DNA of 64,000 nucleotides, from the NCBI RefSeq assembly GCF_014489635.1, contig NZ_CP060828.1:496001-560000 (forward strand). The letters run 5' to 3'. The notes beneath the pieces are model-generated. The model was not told where the DNA came from. It saw nothing but the letters and a program-made list of their open reading frames with translations, and made no database searches. Positions 8,820-17,144 of this stretch are shown in pieces. A program made the position numbers and the translations under genes. Position 1 is the stretch's first letter; the number at the start of each line of letters is the position of its first letter. Source of the stretch: Streptomyces roseirectus (GTDB lineage Bacteria > Actinomycetota > Actinomycetes > Streptomycetales > Streptomycetaceae).

Positions 8820-9953
8820 CTACTGAACCGTCATGGTCCGGGGAGGGTCCGCTTTTCGCGGCCCCTCCCCCAGCCGGGACGCGTAGAACGCCAGGTGGCG
8901 TTCGGCGGCGGTGGCCCAGGTGTGGCGGGCGGCGAGTGCGCGGCCCTTCGCGCGCCGGGCGGCGGTGTCGTCCGTGAGGGCGGCGGCGAGTTGGGTGGCG
9001 AGGTCCTGGTGGGTGGTGGCGAAGCGGGCGGTGTCGGCGAAGACCTCGCGCAGGACGGGCAGGTCGCGGACGACCAGCGGGACTCCCGCGGCGAGGGCTT
9101 CCATCGCGGCGAGTCCGAAACCCTCCTTGACGGAGGGGAAGGCGAAGGCGGAGGCGGCGGCCACCAGGGGTGGCAGGTCGTCCTCGGCGACCTGGCCCAG
9201 CACGACCGGCTCCACGCCGAGTTCGGCGGCCCGCCCCTCCCAGCGGGCCCGGTAGTCGCGGTAGTCGAACAGGGTCTCTCCGCCCGCGATGACCAGCCGT
9301 ACGTCCGGGTGGGCCGCGCGCAGGAGGGCGTACGCCTCCAGCAGGTCCAGCGAGCCCTTGCGCGGTTCGATGCCGCCGACGGTGAGGACGTAACGGCCCA
9401 GCCGGGCCCGCCAGTTCGCGCGGGCGACCGGGTCGGTGACGGCGAACCGGTCGTGGTCCACCCCGTTGGGGATGACCGCCGCCTCGATGCCCCAGCCGTC
9501 GGCGAGTTCCGCGGCGACGGCCGCCGACACGCAGATGTGCGCGGACGGTTCGACGATGGCCCGCTCGTGGCAGGCGGCGAGTTCGGGGGTGGTGAAGTGG
9601 TCGAGGTGGTGGACCGTGCGCAGGCAGCGCCCGCCGGCCGCGTTGGCGCTGATGCAGTCCTGCGCGTGGACGATGTCGTACTCGGCCGCGGCGGGTGCGA
9701 GGGCCTGGCCCAGGACGTCGATGGAGCGCAGGATCCGCGCGCCGACGCCCTCCCCGGGCGGGCCGTCCGGGAACGGCACGATCCGCAGCCGTACGGCGGG
9801 GTCGACCGGCCGGAAGAAGGCGGCGTCCCCGCCCCGCCCGAGGGTCCACACGGTGACGTCCTGTCCGGTGGCGGCCAGCGCCTCGGCGAGGGCGAGGGTG
9901 TGGACGACGCCGCCGCGCGGCTTGGTGGAGTAGCTGAGCAGGGCGATCTTCAC
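8820..9953 (-). CDS. GT4 glycosyltransferase, MSMEG_0565-type (nitrilase-cluster)
   Basis: 377 residues from a GTG that overlaps the upstream nitrilase stop. The N-terminal SYSTKPRGGVVHTLALAEAL is the acceptor-side Rossmann domain. VGGIEPRKGSLDLLEAY and PSVKEGFGLAAMEAL (the E-x7-E nucleotide-sugar motif) mark a family 4, GT-B fold retaining glycosyltransferase. It is the last gene of the nitrilase-associated operon. NCBI families name this member the MSMEG_0565 glycosyltransferase, always found with these nitrilases. The donor and acceptor are unknown; the operon suggests a glycosylated small molecule or cell-envelope product. Confidence 0.88.
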   Translation of the reverse strand: MKIALLSYSTKPRGGVVHTLALAEALAATGQDVTVWTLGRGGDAAFFRPVDPAVRLRIVPFPDGPPGEGVGARILRSIDVLGQALAPAAAEYDIVHAQDCISANAAGGRCLRTVHHLDHFTTPELAACHERAIVEPSAHICVSAAVAAELADGWGIEAAVIPNGVDHDRFAVTDPVARANWRARLGRYVLTVGGIEPRKGSLDLLEAYALLRAAHPDVRLVIAGGETLFDYRDYRARWEGRAAELGVEPVVLGQVAEDDLPPLVAAASAFAFPSVKEGFGLAAMEALAAGVPLVVRDLPVLREVFADTARFATTHQDLATQLAAALTDDTAARRAKGRALAARHTWATAAERHLAFYASRLGEGPRKADPPRTMTVQ

Positions 9954-10786
9954 GAGGGGTTCTCCCGGTAGGCGCCGGGCCTGCGTTCGTCGAGGTGGCG
10001 CAGGACGCGGCGGGCGCGGTCGATCTCGGCGGCGACGTCGATCTCGGCGACGGCGAGGCCGGCCTTGGACCAGGTGCGGGCGAGGATGTCGCCGCCGGGG
10101 CCGACGACCTTGGCCTGGCCGAGGAAGCGCATGCCGCCCATGGCGCCGGTCTGGTTGGAGGAGGCGAGGACGAGCTGGTTCTCGGCGGCGCGGGCCTGGT
10201 CGTAGAGGTCGAAGAGCCTGGCCTGGCGGTCCTGGGCGAGGCGGGGGGCGCGGTTGGTGAGGGAGGTGGGCCAGGCGGAGAGGCAGGCGATGATCTCGGC
10301 GCCGTCCAGGGCCAGGGAGCGGGCGGACTCGGGGAAGGTCTTGTCGTAGTCGATGAGCATGCCGAGGCGGCCGACAGGGGTGTCGAAGGCGTCGAAGCGG
10401 TCGCCGGGCGTGTACGCGGCGGTCTCGCCGGCGGGGAGGTGGACCTTGCGGTGGCGGCCGAGGACGCCGTCGCCGCTGACGCAGACGGCCGCGTTGTAGC
10501 GTTCGTCGCCGGCGTCCTCGCAGTAGCCGAGGCAGACGACCATCTCGCCGGCCAGGAGGGCGATCTGCCGCAGCAGTGGGTCGTCGGGTTTGAGGGCGGG
10601 GGGCAGGGCGTCGGGGTCGGGGTGGCGCAGGTCGGCGAGGTAGCCGCCGAGCGCCGCGTCGGGCAGGACGAGCAGGGCGGCGCCGGCGGCGCGCGCGTCG
10701 TCGATCAGCTTGGTGATGCGGGCGAGGTCGAACTCCAGGTCGCGGCCGAAGTGGGCGGCCACGGCCGCGATCCGGATGGTGCTCAT
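9950..10786 (-). CDS. Nitrilase-like pseudoenzyme (catalytic Cys and Glu replaced)
   Basis: 278 residues, ATG overlapping the upstream nitrilase stop by four bases. It is clearly a carbon-nitrogen hydrolase paralogue of the preceding gene (same length, FDTPVGR, YDK-FPESAR, SSNQTG, RFLGQAKVVGPGG). The catalytic Cys is replaced by Asp: GMLIDYDKTFPE (D146) versus MMICYDKAFPE in the neighbour. The catalytic Glu is also replaced by Asp (LPDAALGGYL, D43). Only the Lys of the Glu-Lys-Cys triad remains (HRKVH, K114). It cannot form the thioimidate intermediate and is expected to be inactive as a nitrilase. It may be a structural partner of the active copy, since nitrilases form spirals and oligomers. 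Confidence 0.9.
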   Translation of the reverse strand: MSTIRIAAVAAHFGRDLEFDLARITKLIDDARAAGAALLVLPDAALGGYLADLRHPDPDALPPALKPDDPLLRQIALLAGEMVVCLGYCEDAGDERYNAAVCVSGDGVLGRHRKVHLPAGETAAYTPGDRFDAFDTPVGRLGMLIDYDKTFPESARSLALDGAEIIACLSAWPTSLTNRAPRLAQDRQARLFDLYDQARAAENQLVLASSNQTGAMGGMRFLGQAKVVGPGGDILARTWSKAGLAVAEIDVAAEIDRARRVLRHLDERRPGAYRENPS

Positions 10787-11634
10787 GCGCTGACTGCTCC
10801 CGCGTGCGTGTAGGTCTCGGGCCGCCGGTCCCGCAGGTGCCCCATCGACCGGCGGGCGGTCTCCAGGGCGTGCGCGACGTCGAGTTCGGCGACGGCGACG
10901 CCGGCCGTGACGCCCGTGTCGGCGAGGACGTCGCCGCCGGGGTCGACGACCTTGGCGCTGCCGACGAAGCGTAGCGAGCCGAAGGTGCCCGTCTGGTTGG
11001 CCGACAGCCACACGATCTGGTTCTCCAGCGCGCGGGCGCGGTCGAAGAGGTCGAAGCGGCGTTTCCAGCGGTCGTTGTCCAGGTCGGCGGCCGGGTGGGT
11101 GCGCGCGCCGGGCCAGGCCGACACGCACACGCCGATCTGGGCGCCGGCCAGGGCCAGGGCGCGGGCCGATTCCGGGAACGCCTTGTCGTAGCAGATCATC
11201 ATGCCGATCCGGCCGACGGGGGTGTCGAAGGCGTGGAAGCGGTCGCCCGAGGCGTAGGAGGCGTCCTCGCCGAGCGGCTGGTGCACCTTGCGGTGGTTGC
11301 CGAGGACGCCGTCGCCGGTGACGCAGACGACGCTGTTGTAGCGGTCTCCGTCCGGGCCGGCCTCGCAGTATCCGGCGACGACGGTCATCTCCCCCGCCAG
11401 CGCGGCGAGCCGGCGGATCTCCGGGCCGTCGAGGGCGAGGGCGGGCGGGCCGTCGTCCAGGGCGGCGGCGTCGTCCAGGCTCAGGAGGTAGCCGCCCAGG
11501 CATGCCTCGGGGAGGGCGAGGAGGCGTACGTCCTGTCCGCGGGCGTCCTCGATCAGCCGTTCGGCGACGCGGAAGTCCTCCTCCAGGTCGCGGCCGAACC
11601 GGTCGGCGACGGCCGCCATCCGCAGCGCGCTCAT
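10783..11634 (-). CDS. Nitrilase (carbon-nitrogen hydrolase), Nit6803/Nit1 type
   Basis: 283 residues with the full triad: Glu43 in LPEACLGGYL, Lys116 in HRKVH and Cys148 in MMICYDKAFPE. FVGSAKVVDPGGDVLADT is typical of the C-terminal half. The operon context (radical SAM, GNAT/AIR synthase, Sll0783-like, flavin oxidoreductase, glycosyltransferase) identifies the Nit1C-associated nitrilase clade, which includes the Synechocystis Sll0784 enzyme. Members hydrolyse nitriles to acids plus ammonia, and the cluster has been linked to cyanide assimilation in Pseudomonas; the physiological substrate here is inferred only. It is translationally coupled on both sides (ATGA overlaps). Confidence 0.9.
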   Translation of the reverse strand: MSALRMAAVADRFGRDLEEDFRVAERLIEDARGQDVRLLALPEACLGGYLLSLDDAAALDDGPPALALDGPEIRRLAALAGEMTVVAGYCEAGPDGDRYNSVVCVTGDGVLGNHRKVHQPLGEDASYASGDRFHAFDTPVGRIGMMICYDKAFPESARALALAGAQIGVCVSAWPGARTHPAADLDNDRWKRRFDLFDRARALENQIVWLSANQTGTFGSLRFVGSAKVVDPGGDVLADTGVTAGVAVAELDVAHALETARRSMGHLRDRRPETYTHAGAVSA

Positions 11635-13133
11635 GCGGCTCCCATCCCGGTCACCGCCGAGGCGACCGCTTCGGTGATCTCGCCGTCGGGCCAGCGCAGC
11701 CCGACGCCTTCTCCTGTGGTCAGTTCGCCGCACACGGCGCCCGTGGCCGGTCCGGCGGGCAGCGGTGGTGCTGCGGGGGTGTCTGCGGTGAGCATCGCGA
11801 AGCCCGGGAAGCAGGTCAGCCAGTCGCCGGCGCTCGCCCCGGACGGCCGTGGCACGGCGGCCACGTCGAGCAGTGCCCGGCAGCCACTCGCCTCGGCGAG
11901 CATCCCGAGGGTGCCGGCGATCCCGGCCATCGACACGTCCTTGGCGGCGGCGGGCCGGGCGGCGGCCACCGCGCCGGTCATGGCGCGCAGGTCGTCGTTG
12001 CGGCGGTGGGTCGTCGAGTCCCACTGCCGGCCCCGGTAGCCGGGGCGCCAGCCGCCGCCGAGGTCGGCGGTCACGCGCACGGCGTGTCCGGGGCGGCCCC
12101 CGCCGCCGGGCACGGGACGCGCGGTGCGGCCGAGCGCGGTGACGGAGAGGGCGGCCGGGACGCCGAGCTGGGTGTGGCCGCCGAGCACCGGGACGCCGTA
12201 CGCCTGGGCTGCCCGCGCGAGGCCGGCCAGGACGCGTGCGGCGTGGGCGGCGTCCTTCGCGCCGAGCGCGTCCAGCAGTCCGAGGGGGGCGGCGCCCATC
12301 GCCGCGAGGTCGTTGACGTTGACGAGGACGGAGCACCAGCCCGCCCAGTCCGGGTCGCGCTCGACCATGGACGGCACGATCGCGTCGCAGGCGGCGATCA
12401 CGTCGGTGCCGGGGACGGGTGCTCCGTCGTCGCCGGTGAATCCCTCGCCGCCGAGGGCGGCCCGTGCCAGGGTCAGGGCCCCGCCGACCGGGTCCTGCCG
12501 GTGGGCACGGGCCGCCGGTTCGCGCAGGCCCGCCAGGAGCGGGCCGAGGGCGGACTTCGTCGCGGCGGCCTGGGCGGCGACGCGTCCGATCGGCCAGCGC
12601 ATCAGCGTGTGCGGCGCGCCCTCGACCTCGGTCCGGCGCACGCGACGCCAGCCCAGGCGCCGGAACAGGGGTTCGGCGCGTGTCTGGACGGTCGCGTCGA
12701 AGCGCAGGACGCCTTCCGCCTCGGCTCGCGCGCAGGCGGCGCGGACCAGTGCGGCGCCGATGCCCCAGGAGCCTCGGGCGCCGGGGGCGACGGCGAGCCG
12801 GCCGCCGGTCCACCAGCCGAGGTCGGGGCCGTCGTCGACGGGGCCCAGGCGGACCCCGCCGAGGACGGTGCCCGTGGTGTCCTTGGCGACCAGCACCAGG
12901 GTGCGGGAGTCGGTGTCGCGGTCGTCCAGGTCGTGGCCGTCGAACAGTCCCTGTTCGTGCACGAAGACGTCCTGGCGCAGCCGCCGGTAGGCCGCCGTCT
13001 CGGCGCGGGTGTGTGCCTCGGTGACGTGGAAGGAGGGGGCGCGGGCGAGGGTGTTGCGGTCGCCGAGCAGGGCGAGGATGTCGGCCGCCGGTGCCTGAGG
13101 GGCCGTCGGTGGCGGGGTTCCGTCGAGGAGCAC
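11631..13133 (-). CDS. GNAT acetyltransferase-AIR synthase-like fusion (MSMEG_0567/Sll0787 type)
   Basis: About 500 residues from GTG (VLLDGTPPP) after GAGGGGG, seven bases past the radical SAM stop. A GTG 12 codons earlier, overlapping that stop, is an alternative. Residues about 35-180 form a GNAT domain (YRRLRQDVFVHEQGLF, VLGGVRLGPV, RGSWGIGAALVRAA). The rest resembles AIR synthase/PurM and ThiL-like ATP-binding proteins (DPDWAGWCSVLVNVNDLAAMG, VLGGHTQLGV, AAAKDVSMAGIAGTLGML). In cyanobacteria and Pseudomonas the two functions are separate genes; here they are fused as in mycobacteria. Substrates are unknown, though the family is diagnostic of the nitrilase operon. Confidence 0.88.
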   Translation of the reverse strand: MLLDGTPPPTAPQAPAADILALLGDRNTLARAPSFHVTEAHTRAETAAYRRLRQDVFVHEQGLFDGHDLDDRDTDSRTLVLVAKDTTGTVLGGVRLGPVDDGPDLGWWTGGRLAVAPGARGSWGIGAALVRAACARAEAEGVLRFDATVQTRAEPLFRRLGWRRVRRTEVEGAPHTLMRWPIGRVAAQAAATKSALGPLLAGLREPAARAHRQDPVGGALTLARAALGGEGFTGDDGAPVPGTDVIAACDAIVPSMVERDPDWAGWCSVLVNVNDLAAMGAAPLGLLDALGAKDAAHAARVLAGLARAAQAYGVPVLGGHTQLGVPAALSVTALGRTARPVPGGGGRPGHAVRVTADLGGGWRPGYRGRQWDSTTHRRNDDLRAMTGAVAAARPAAAKDVSMAGIAGTLGMLAEASGCRALLDVAAVPRPSGASAGDWLTCFPGFAMLTADTPAAPPLPAGPATGAVCGELTTGEGVGLRWPDGEITEAVASAVTGMGAA

Positions 13134-13140
13134 TTCCCCC

Positions 13141-14238
13141 TCACCCGCCCGCCGTCGACAGCACACCACACGCCCCGCAGGCCGCGCACCCCGCCCGCTG
13201 GTCGGCGCCGCGCATCCCGGCGGCGCGCAGTTTGGCGGCGACGCCCTCGGTGACGTGGGTGAGGAGTTCGGTGCTCGGGGCCTCGACGCCGTCGCGGGCG
13301 GCGAGGGTGCCGCTCATCGGGCGGAAGGGGACGACGAAGGGGTACACCCCGCGTGCGATCAACTCGCCCGCGCCCGCGATGAGTTCGTCCGGGTCCTCGC
13401 CGAGGCCGACGAGGAGGTAGGTGGAGACCCGGTTGGGGCCGAAGACGCGGACCGCCTCGTCCCAGGCGGCCTCGTAGGCGGCCAGCGGGACGGTCGCCTT
13501 GCCGGGCGTCCAGCGGCGGCGGACCTCCTCGTCGAGGGATTCGGCGTGGAGGCCGATGGCGGTGGCCCCGGCGTCGTGCAGGGCGCGGATCCAGGCGAGG
13601 TCGCCGGGCGGTTCGCACTGCACCTGGACGGGCAGGCCGGGTACCGCCTCCAGGACGCCCCGTACGCAGCGGACGAGGTTGCGGGCGCCGCGGTCGGGGC
13701 CGGTGGTGGTGCCGGTCGTCATGACCATCTGCTTCACGCCGTCGAGCCGGACGGCGGCCTCGGCGACCTCGGCGAGCTGCGCCGGGGTCTTGGCGGCCAC
13801 GGTGGCGCCGGCCCGCAGGGACTCCTCGACGGTGCAGAAGCGGCAGCGGTCGGGTTCGGCGTAGCGGACGCAGGTCTGGACGACGGTGGTGGCGAGGACG
13901 TCGGCGCCGTGCAGGCGGGCGATGTGCTCGTAGGGGATGCCGTCGGCGGTGGTGAGGTCGTAGAACCTCGGGCGCTGGACGGGGGTGAGGGTGAGGCCGG
14001 TGTCCTCGTCGCCGAGCCACACCTTGCCGTCGCGGACCCGGTAGGGGCTGTCGGGGTTGCGGGGAAGGGCGGCACCGGCACCGTCGACGAGGCCGGGCCC
14101 CACCAGGAAGTGCCCGTCGTCGCTGGGTCCCGCGCCGTCGGGCCGGCGCACGGGCGCGTCCAGGGCGACGCCGCGCAGGGCGAGTTCGGCGCGGGTCGTG
14201 ATCCGTACGTCCACCGTCGGTCCGGTGCCGGTGCTCAT
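13141..14238 (-). CDS. Radical SAM protein, MSMEG_0568 type
   Basis: 365 residues. The [4Fe-4S]/SAM motif has the family's wide spacing, Cys-x8-Cys-x2-Cys (TCVRYAEPDRCRFC), rather than CxxxCxxC. GTTTGPDRGARNL and VQVQCEPPGDLAW follow along the TIM barrel. The C-terminus carries a second Cys cluster (AGCAACGACG) that could bind another cluster or metal. This family occurs only beside Nit1-type nitrilases, and the radical chemistry has not been assigned. It probably makes or modifies the compound handled by the nitrilase. The gene is 12 bases downstream of the Sll0783-like gene. Confidence 0.9.
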   Translation of the reverse strand: MSTGTGPTVDVRITTRAELALRGVALDAPVRRPDGAGPSDDGHFLVGPGLVDGAGAALPRNPDSPYRVRDGKVWLGDEDTGLTLTPVQRPRFYDLTTADGIPYEHIARLHGADVLATTVVQTCVRYAEPDRCRFCTVEESLRAGATVAAKTPAQLAEVAEAAVRLDGVKQMVMTTGTTTGPDRGARNLVRCVRGVLEAVPGLPVQVQCEPPGDLAWIRALHDAGATAIGLHAESLDEEVRRRWTPGKATVPLAAYEAAWDEAVRVFGPNRVSTYLLVGLGEDPDELIAGAGELIARGVYPFVVPFRPMSGTLAARDGVEAPSTELLTHVTEGVAAKLRAAGMRGADQRAGCAACGACGVLSTAGG

Positions 14239-14250
14239 CGCGGGGTCTCC

Positions 14251-14775
14251 CTACAGCTGGTAGGTGGAGTTGATGATGGCGCCCTTGCGCGCGTAGTGGA
14301 TCAGCGCGTCCTGGACGTCGAGGGGGTGGGTGGGGATGACGCCCTCGATGAGGTCTTCCTCGCGGGCGCCGTGCAGGGAGAGGCCGAAGCGGCAGCAGTA
14401 GACCTTGCCGCCCTCGGCGATGAATGTCTTGAGCTGGTTGTTGATGTTGTGCTCGCCGGGGAAGGCGGAGTTGCCGACGGTCGGGAAGCCGCGGGTGGCC
14501 AGGCAGTTGAGGGAGCCGGGCCCGTAGAAGTAGATCGCGGTCTCGAAGCCCTTGCGCAGGGCGCGGGTGGCCTGGAGGACGGCGACGAAGGACACCGAGG
14601 ACTCGTGGGCGATGCCGTGGACGAGGGTGAAGTAGGTCTCGCCGTCCTCGGCCTGGTAGTCGGGGAAGACCTTCGTGGAGCCGTAGATGCTGGTGCCCTC
14701 GGGCAGGGAGGGGTGCGGGATCTCGTCGAGGGACTTCTGCTCGACGTCGCTCAGCTGGGCGGCGGTCTCGGACAT
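14251..14775 (-). CDS. MSMEG_0572/Sll0783-type nitrogen-starvation protein
   Basis: 174 residues, ATG after GGAGCG. The sequence (EIPHPSLPEGTSIYGSTKVFPDY, FYGPGSLNCLATRGFPTVGN, AEGGKVYCCRFGLSLHG) matches the Sll0783 family, whose cyanobacterial member is strongly induced by nitrogen starvation and affects polyhydroxybutyrate accumulation. The fold looks DsrE-like (alternating strands, buried Cys in YCCRFG). The biochemical role is unknown. It lies between the amidohydrolase and radical SAM genes in the same operon. Confidence 0.9.
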   Translation of the reverse strand: MSETAAQLSDVEQKSLDEIPHPSLPEGTSIYGSTKVFPDYQAEDGETYFTLVHGIAHESSVSFVAVLQATRALRKGFETAIYFYGPGSLNCLATRGFPTVGNSAFPGEHNINNQLKTFIAEGGKVYCCRFGLSLHGAREEDLIEGVIPTHPLDVQDALIHYARKGAIINSTYQL

Positions 14776-14801
14776 GGGACGCTCCTTCGGGTCGGGACGG
14801 G

Positions 14802-15617
14802 TCAGTCGTAGAGGGCGGCGAAGGTGTCGTGGAAGACGAGGCCGGCGAGGAGGCCGCCGCCGGTCGCCGCGGTCATGCGGGCGTACTCACCGGCGAAGTC
14901 GCCCCAGGGCTGGTCGCTGGCGAACAGGACGCGGTCGTGGCCGATGCCGCGCTGCTCGATCTCCCGGGCCAGCCAGTGGGGCAGGAAGCCGATGGCCCAG
15001 GAGAGGTCGGTGTAGACGCGCTTGCCGGCGGCGATCCAGTCGAAGAACCGGGAACCGGCGAGCTTGATGTGGCCGCTCATCCCGCCGCCGAAGTGCACGA
15101 GGTGGACGGCGACGTGGTCGGCGTACCGGTCGACGAGGTGGCCGACCTCGTCGATGTCGGAGGCGGCGCCGGGAGAGGTGTGGACGTGGACCACCAGGTC
15201 GTGGCGGGCGGCGGTGGCGAAGATCCGGTCCAGCAGGGGGCGGCAGGCCGGGTCGGTGGGGCGGCCGCCGAGCAGGAAGCTGAGCTTGAGCGCCTTCACC
15301 CCGCGCTCGCCGGCCAGCGCCAGGGCCCGCGTGGTGCGGTGCTCGTCCTCGGGGCGCGGCGAGACCCACAGGCCGGCCCGGATCCGGTCGTCGGTCTGGG
15401 CGGCCTCGATGGCCAGCGCGTTGAAGGAGAAGGCGACGGCGGGGTCGGGGACGCCGTAGTTGGGGATGACCAGGGCGCGTTCGGTGCCCTCGGCGTCCAG
15501 GTCGGCGATGAGCTGTTTGACGGTGGCGCGGGCGGTGGTGTCGGGGTGGACGGGCGGTCCGCCGTAGAAGGGGTGCGCGGGCAGGACACCGATGTGCCGG
15601 TGGGCGTCGGAGACCAT
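14802..15617 (-). CDS. Amidohydrolase-family metal-dependent hydrolase in nitrilase operon
   Basis: 271 residues. DAHRHIG gives the HxH metal pair, VVHVHTSPG and LVHFGGGMSG the next histidines, and LFASDQPWG the catalytic Asp of the amidohydrolase TIM barrel (amidohydrolase_2, ACMSD-like). It starts five bases past the flavin oxidoreductase stop, so it is probably translationally coupled. Reaction types in this family include hydrolysis and nonoxidative decarboxylation. As part of the operon it may process the nitrilase product, but there is no direct evidence for the substrate. Confidence 0.85.
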   Translation of the reverse strand: MVSDAHRHIGVLPAHPFYGGPPVHPDTTARATVKQLIADLDAEGTERALVIPNYGVPDPAVAFSFNALAIEAAQTDDRIRAGLWVSPRPEDEHRTTRALALAGERGVKALKLSFLLGGRPTDPACRPLLDRIFATAARHDLVVHVHTSPGAASDIDEVGHLVDRYADHVAVHLVHFGGGMSGHIKLAGSRFFDWIAAGKRVYTDLSWAIGFLPHWLAREIEQRGIGHDRVLFASDQPWGDFAGEYARMTAATGGGLLAGLVFHDTFAALYD

Positions 15618-15622
15618 GGCCG

Positions 15623-16939
15623 TCAGCCGATCGGGAGGGCGGCGGCGAGTGCGCTGGGCGCGCCGGTCAGGGTGCCGCACACGTCGGCCAGGCGGCGTGA
15701 GGCGTCGATGTGGCCCGCGATGAACTCGGCGTCCCTGCCGACCGCTTCGAACCGGCCCGAGCCCCAGGTGTGCTGCCAGGGCAGTCCCAGGAAGTACAGG
15801 CCGGGCGTGCTGGAGACGCCGCGCCAGTGCATCGGGTAGCCGCGTCCGTCGAAGGCGGGGACCTCGATCCAGCGGTGGTCGCGGGTGAAGCCGGTCGCCC
15901 AGACGACGGAGGTGACGCCGGCCGCGGTGAGGTCGAGGGTGGCCGGCTGTTCGTCCGGCTGCCACACGGGTCGGTAGCGGGGCTCGGTGGGTGCCTGGAT
16001 GCCGTGGGCCTCGATGTGCGCGTCGATGGCGTCCTTGATGCTCTCGGCCACCGCGTCGGCGTGGTCGAGGTTGGTCTTGAGGTCGTCGGCGAACTCCAGG
16101 AGCGGTCCCTCGGCCTCGATGAGGCGGCCGTACAGGCGCATCCCGTCGCGGGCGAAGGCCCGCAGGTCGATGTCGCGGCCTCCGTCGCGGCCGGTGACGT
16201 AGTGGTTGACGCGCAGCCGTACCGCGTCGGCGTCGTCGAACCCGTCGATGCTCCTGGTGTAGTGGCCCATCCCGTCGAGCCAGGCCACGCAGTCCCGGCC
16301 CCGGTAGAAGCGGGCGACCCGGGGCGCGCCGCCGACCGCGAGGTGCACCTGCCGGCCGGCGAGGTGCAGGTCCTCCGCTATCTGGCAGCCGGACTGGCCC
16401 GTGCCGACCACGAGGACGGCGCCGGCGGGGAGCTGGTCCGGGTTGCGGTAGCCGGAGGAGTGGACCTGCTCGACGCCGGCCGGCAGTCGCTCGGCCGTCC
16501 GCGGCAGCTTCGGGGTGTGGTAGGGGCCGGTGGCGACGACGACCTGGTCGGCGGTGAACTCCCCGGCCGTGGTGGTGACGTCGAAGACTCCGCCGGCCTT
16601 TCGGCGCAGCCGGGTCACCGTCACCCCTTCCACCAGCGGGGGCCGGGAGGCGGCGACGTACTCCTCCAGGTAGCGCACGATGTCGTCGCGGGCCATGAAG
16701 CCGTCGGGGTCCGGGCCGGTGTAGGGGTGGCCGGGCAGCCTGCACTGCCAGTTGGGGGTCACCAGGCAGAACGAGTCCCAGCGGCGCGCCCGCCACTCGT
16801 GTCCGACCCGGTGGGCCTCGATCACCACGTGGTCGACACCGCGCTCCCCCAGGCAGTGGCTGACGGACAGTCCCGCCTGGCCGCCGCCGATCACGGCCAC
16901 CGTGTGGTGGGCGCCGTCGAGCCGGGGTGTCTGCGTCAT
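15623..16939 (-). CDS. MSMEG_0569-type flavin-dependent oxidoreductase
   Basis: 438 residues, first gene of the leftward operon, ATG after GGGAG. The N-terminal FAD motif is [10 protein letters not shown] and the second nucleotide motif [15 protein letters not shown]. With WATGF near the C-terminus, this is the layout of class B flavin monooxygenases (FMO/Baeyer-Villiger-like). [17 protein letters not shown] and [17 protein letters not shown] are typical of the nitrilase-linked subgroup. It presumably oxidises a nitrogen- or aldoxime-containing substrate on the way to or from the nitrile; this is an inference from context. Confidence 0.88.
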   Translation of the reverse strand: MTQTPRLDGAHHTVAVIGGGQAGLSVSHCLGERGVDHVVIEAHRVGHEWRARRWDSFCLVTPNWQCRLPGHPYTGPDPDGFMARDDIVRYLEEYVAASRPPLVEGVTVTRLRRKAGGVFDVTTTAGEFTADQVVVATGPYHTPKLPRTAERLPAGVEQVHSSGYRNPDQLPAGAVLVVGTGQSGCQIAEDLHLAGRQVHLAVGGAPRVARFYRGRDCVAWLDGMGHYTRSIDGFDDADAVRLRVNHYVTGRDGGRDIDLRAFARDGMRLYGRLIEAEGPLLEFADDLKTNLDHADAVAESIKDAIDAHIEAHGIQAPTEPRYRPVWQPDEQPATLDLTAAGVTSVVWATGFTRDHRWIEVPAFDGRGYPMHWRGVSSTPGLYFLGLPWQHTWGSGRFEAVGRDAEFIAGHIDASRRLADVCGTLTGAPSALAAALPIG

Positions 16940-17066
16940 CGTGCGCTCCCGTCCGCGTCGAGCAGCGCGTATTCGATATCCACCGTGAATTACTCCTCGC
17001 CGCTGCCTGTACCCACTACTCCAGCCAGCGGCGATTACCGAACCAAGTCATCCGGAACAAAGGCGG

Positions 17067-17082
17067 GTTACGTAAACCTCAC
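17067..17082 (-). promoter_or_regulatory. Weak GlnR-like half-site pair upstream of nitrilase operon
   Basis: On the minus strand GTGAG-n6-GTAAC resembles the actinobacterial GlnR pattern GTnAC-n6-GAAAC with two mismatches, about 130 bases upstream of the operon start. Nitrogen control would suit a nitrilase operon with a Sll0783-like gene. The match is weak and could be chance. Confidence 0.2.
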
Positions 17083-17104
17083 CTAGCTTTTTCCTCACGC
17101 GCAC

Positions 17105-17127
17105 GAATTTGCCCCAGAGGCAAATTC
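17105..17127. promoter_or_regulatory. Perfect 9-base inverted repeat between two operons
   Basis: GAATTTGCC and GGCAAATTC flank a 5-base centre. It lies 17 bases beyond the NmrA gene stop and about 165 bases before the nitrilase operon start. No T-run follows on the minus strand, so an operator for the nitrilase operon is at least as likely as a terminator. Confidence 0.45.
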
Positions 17128-17144
17128 AGCCCCACCCGATAAGA

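Noticed and set aside
17067..17082. A confident GlnR binding site for the nitrilase operon
   Set aside because: Two mismatches in the conserved positions; kept only as a low-confidence feature.
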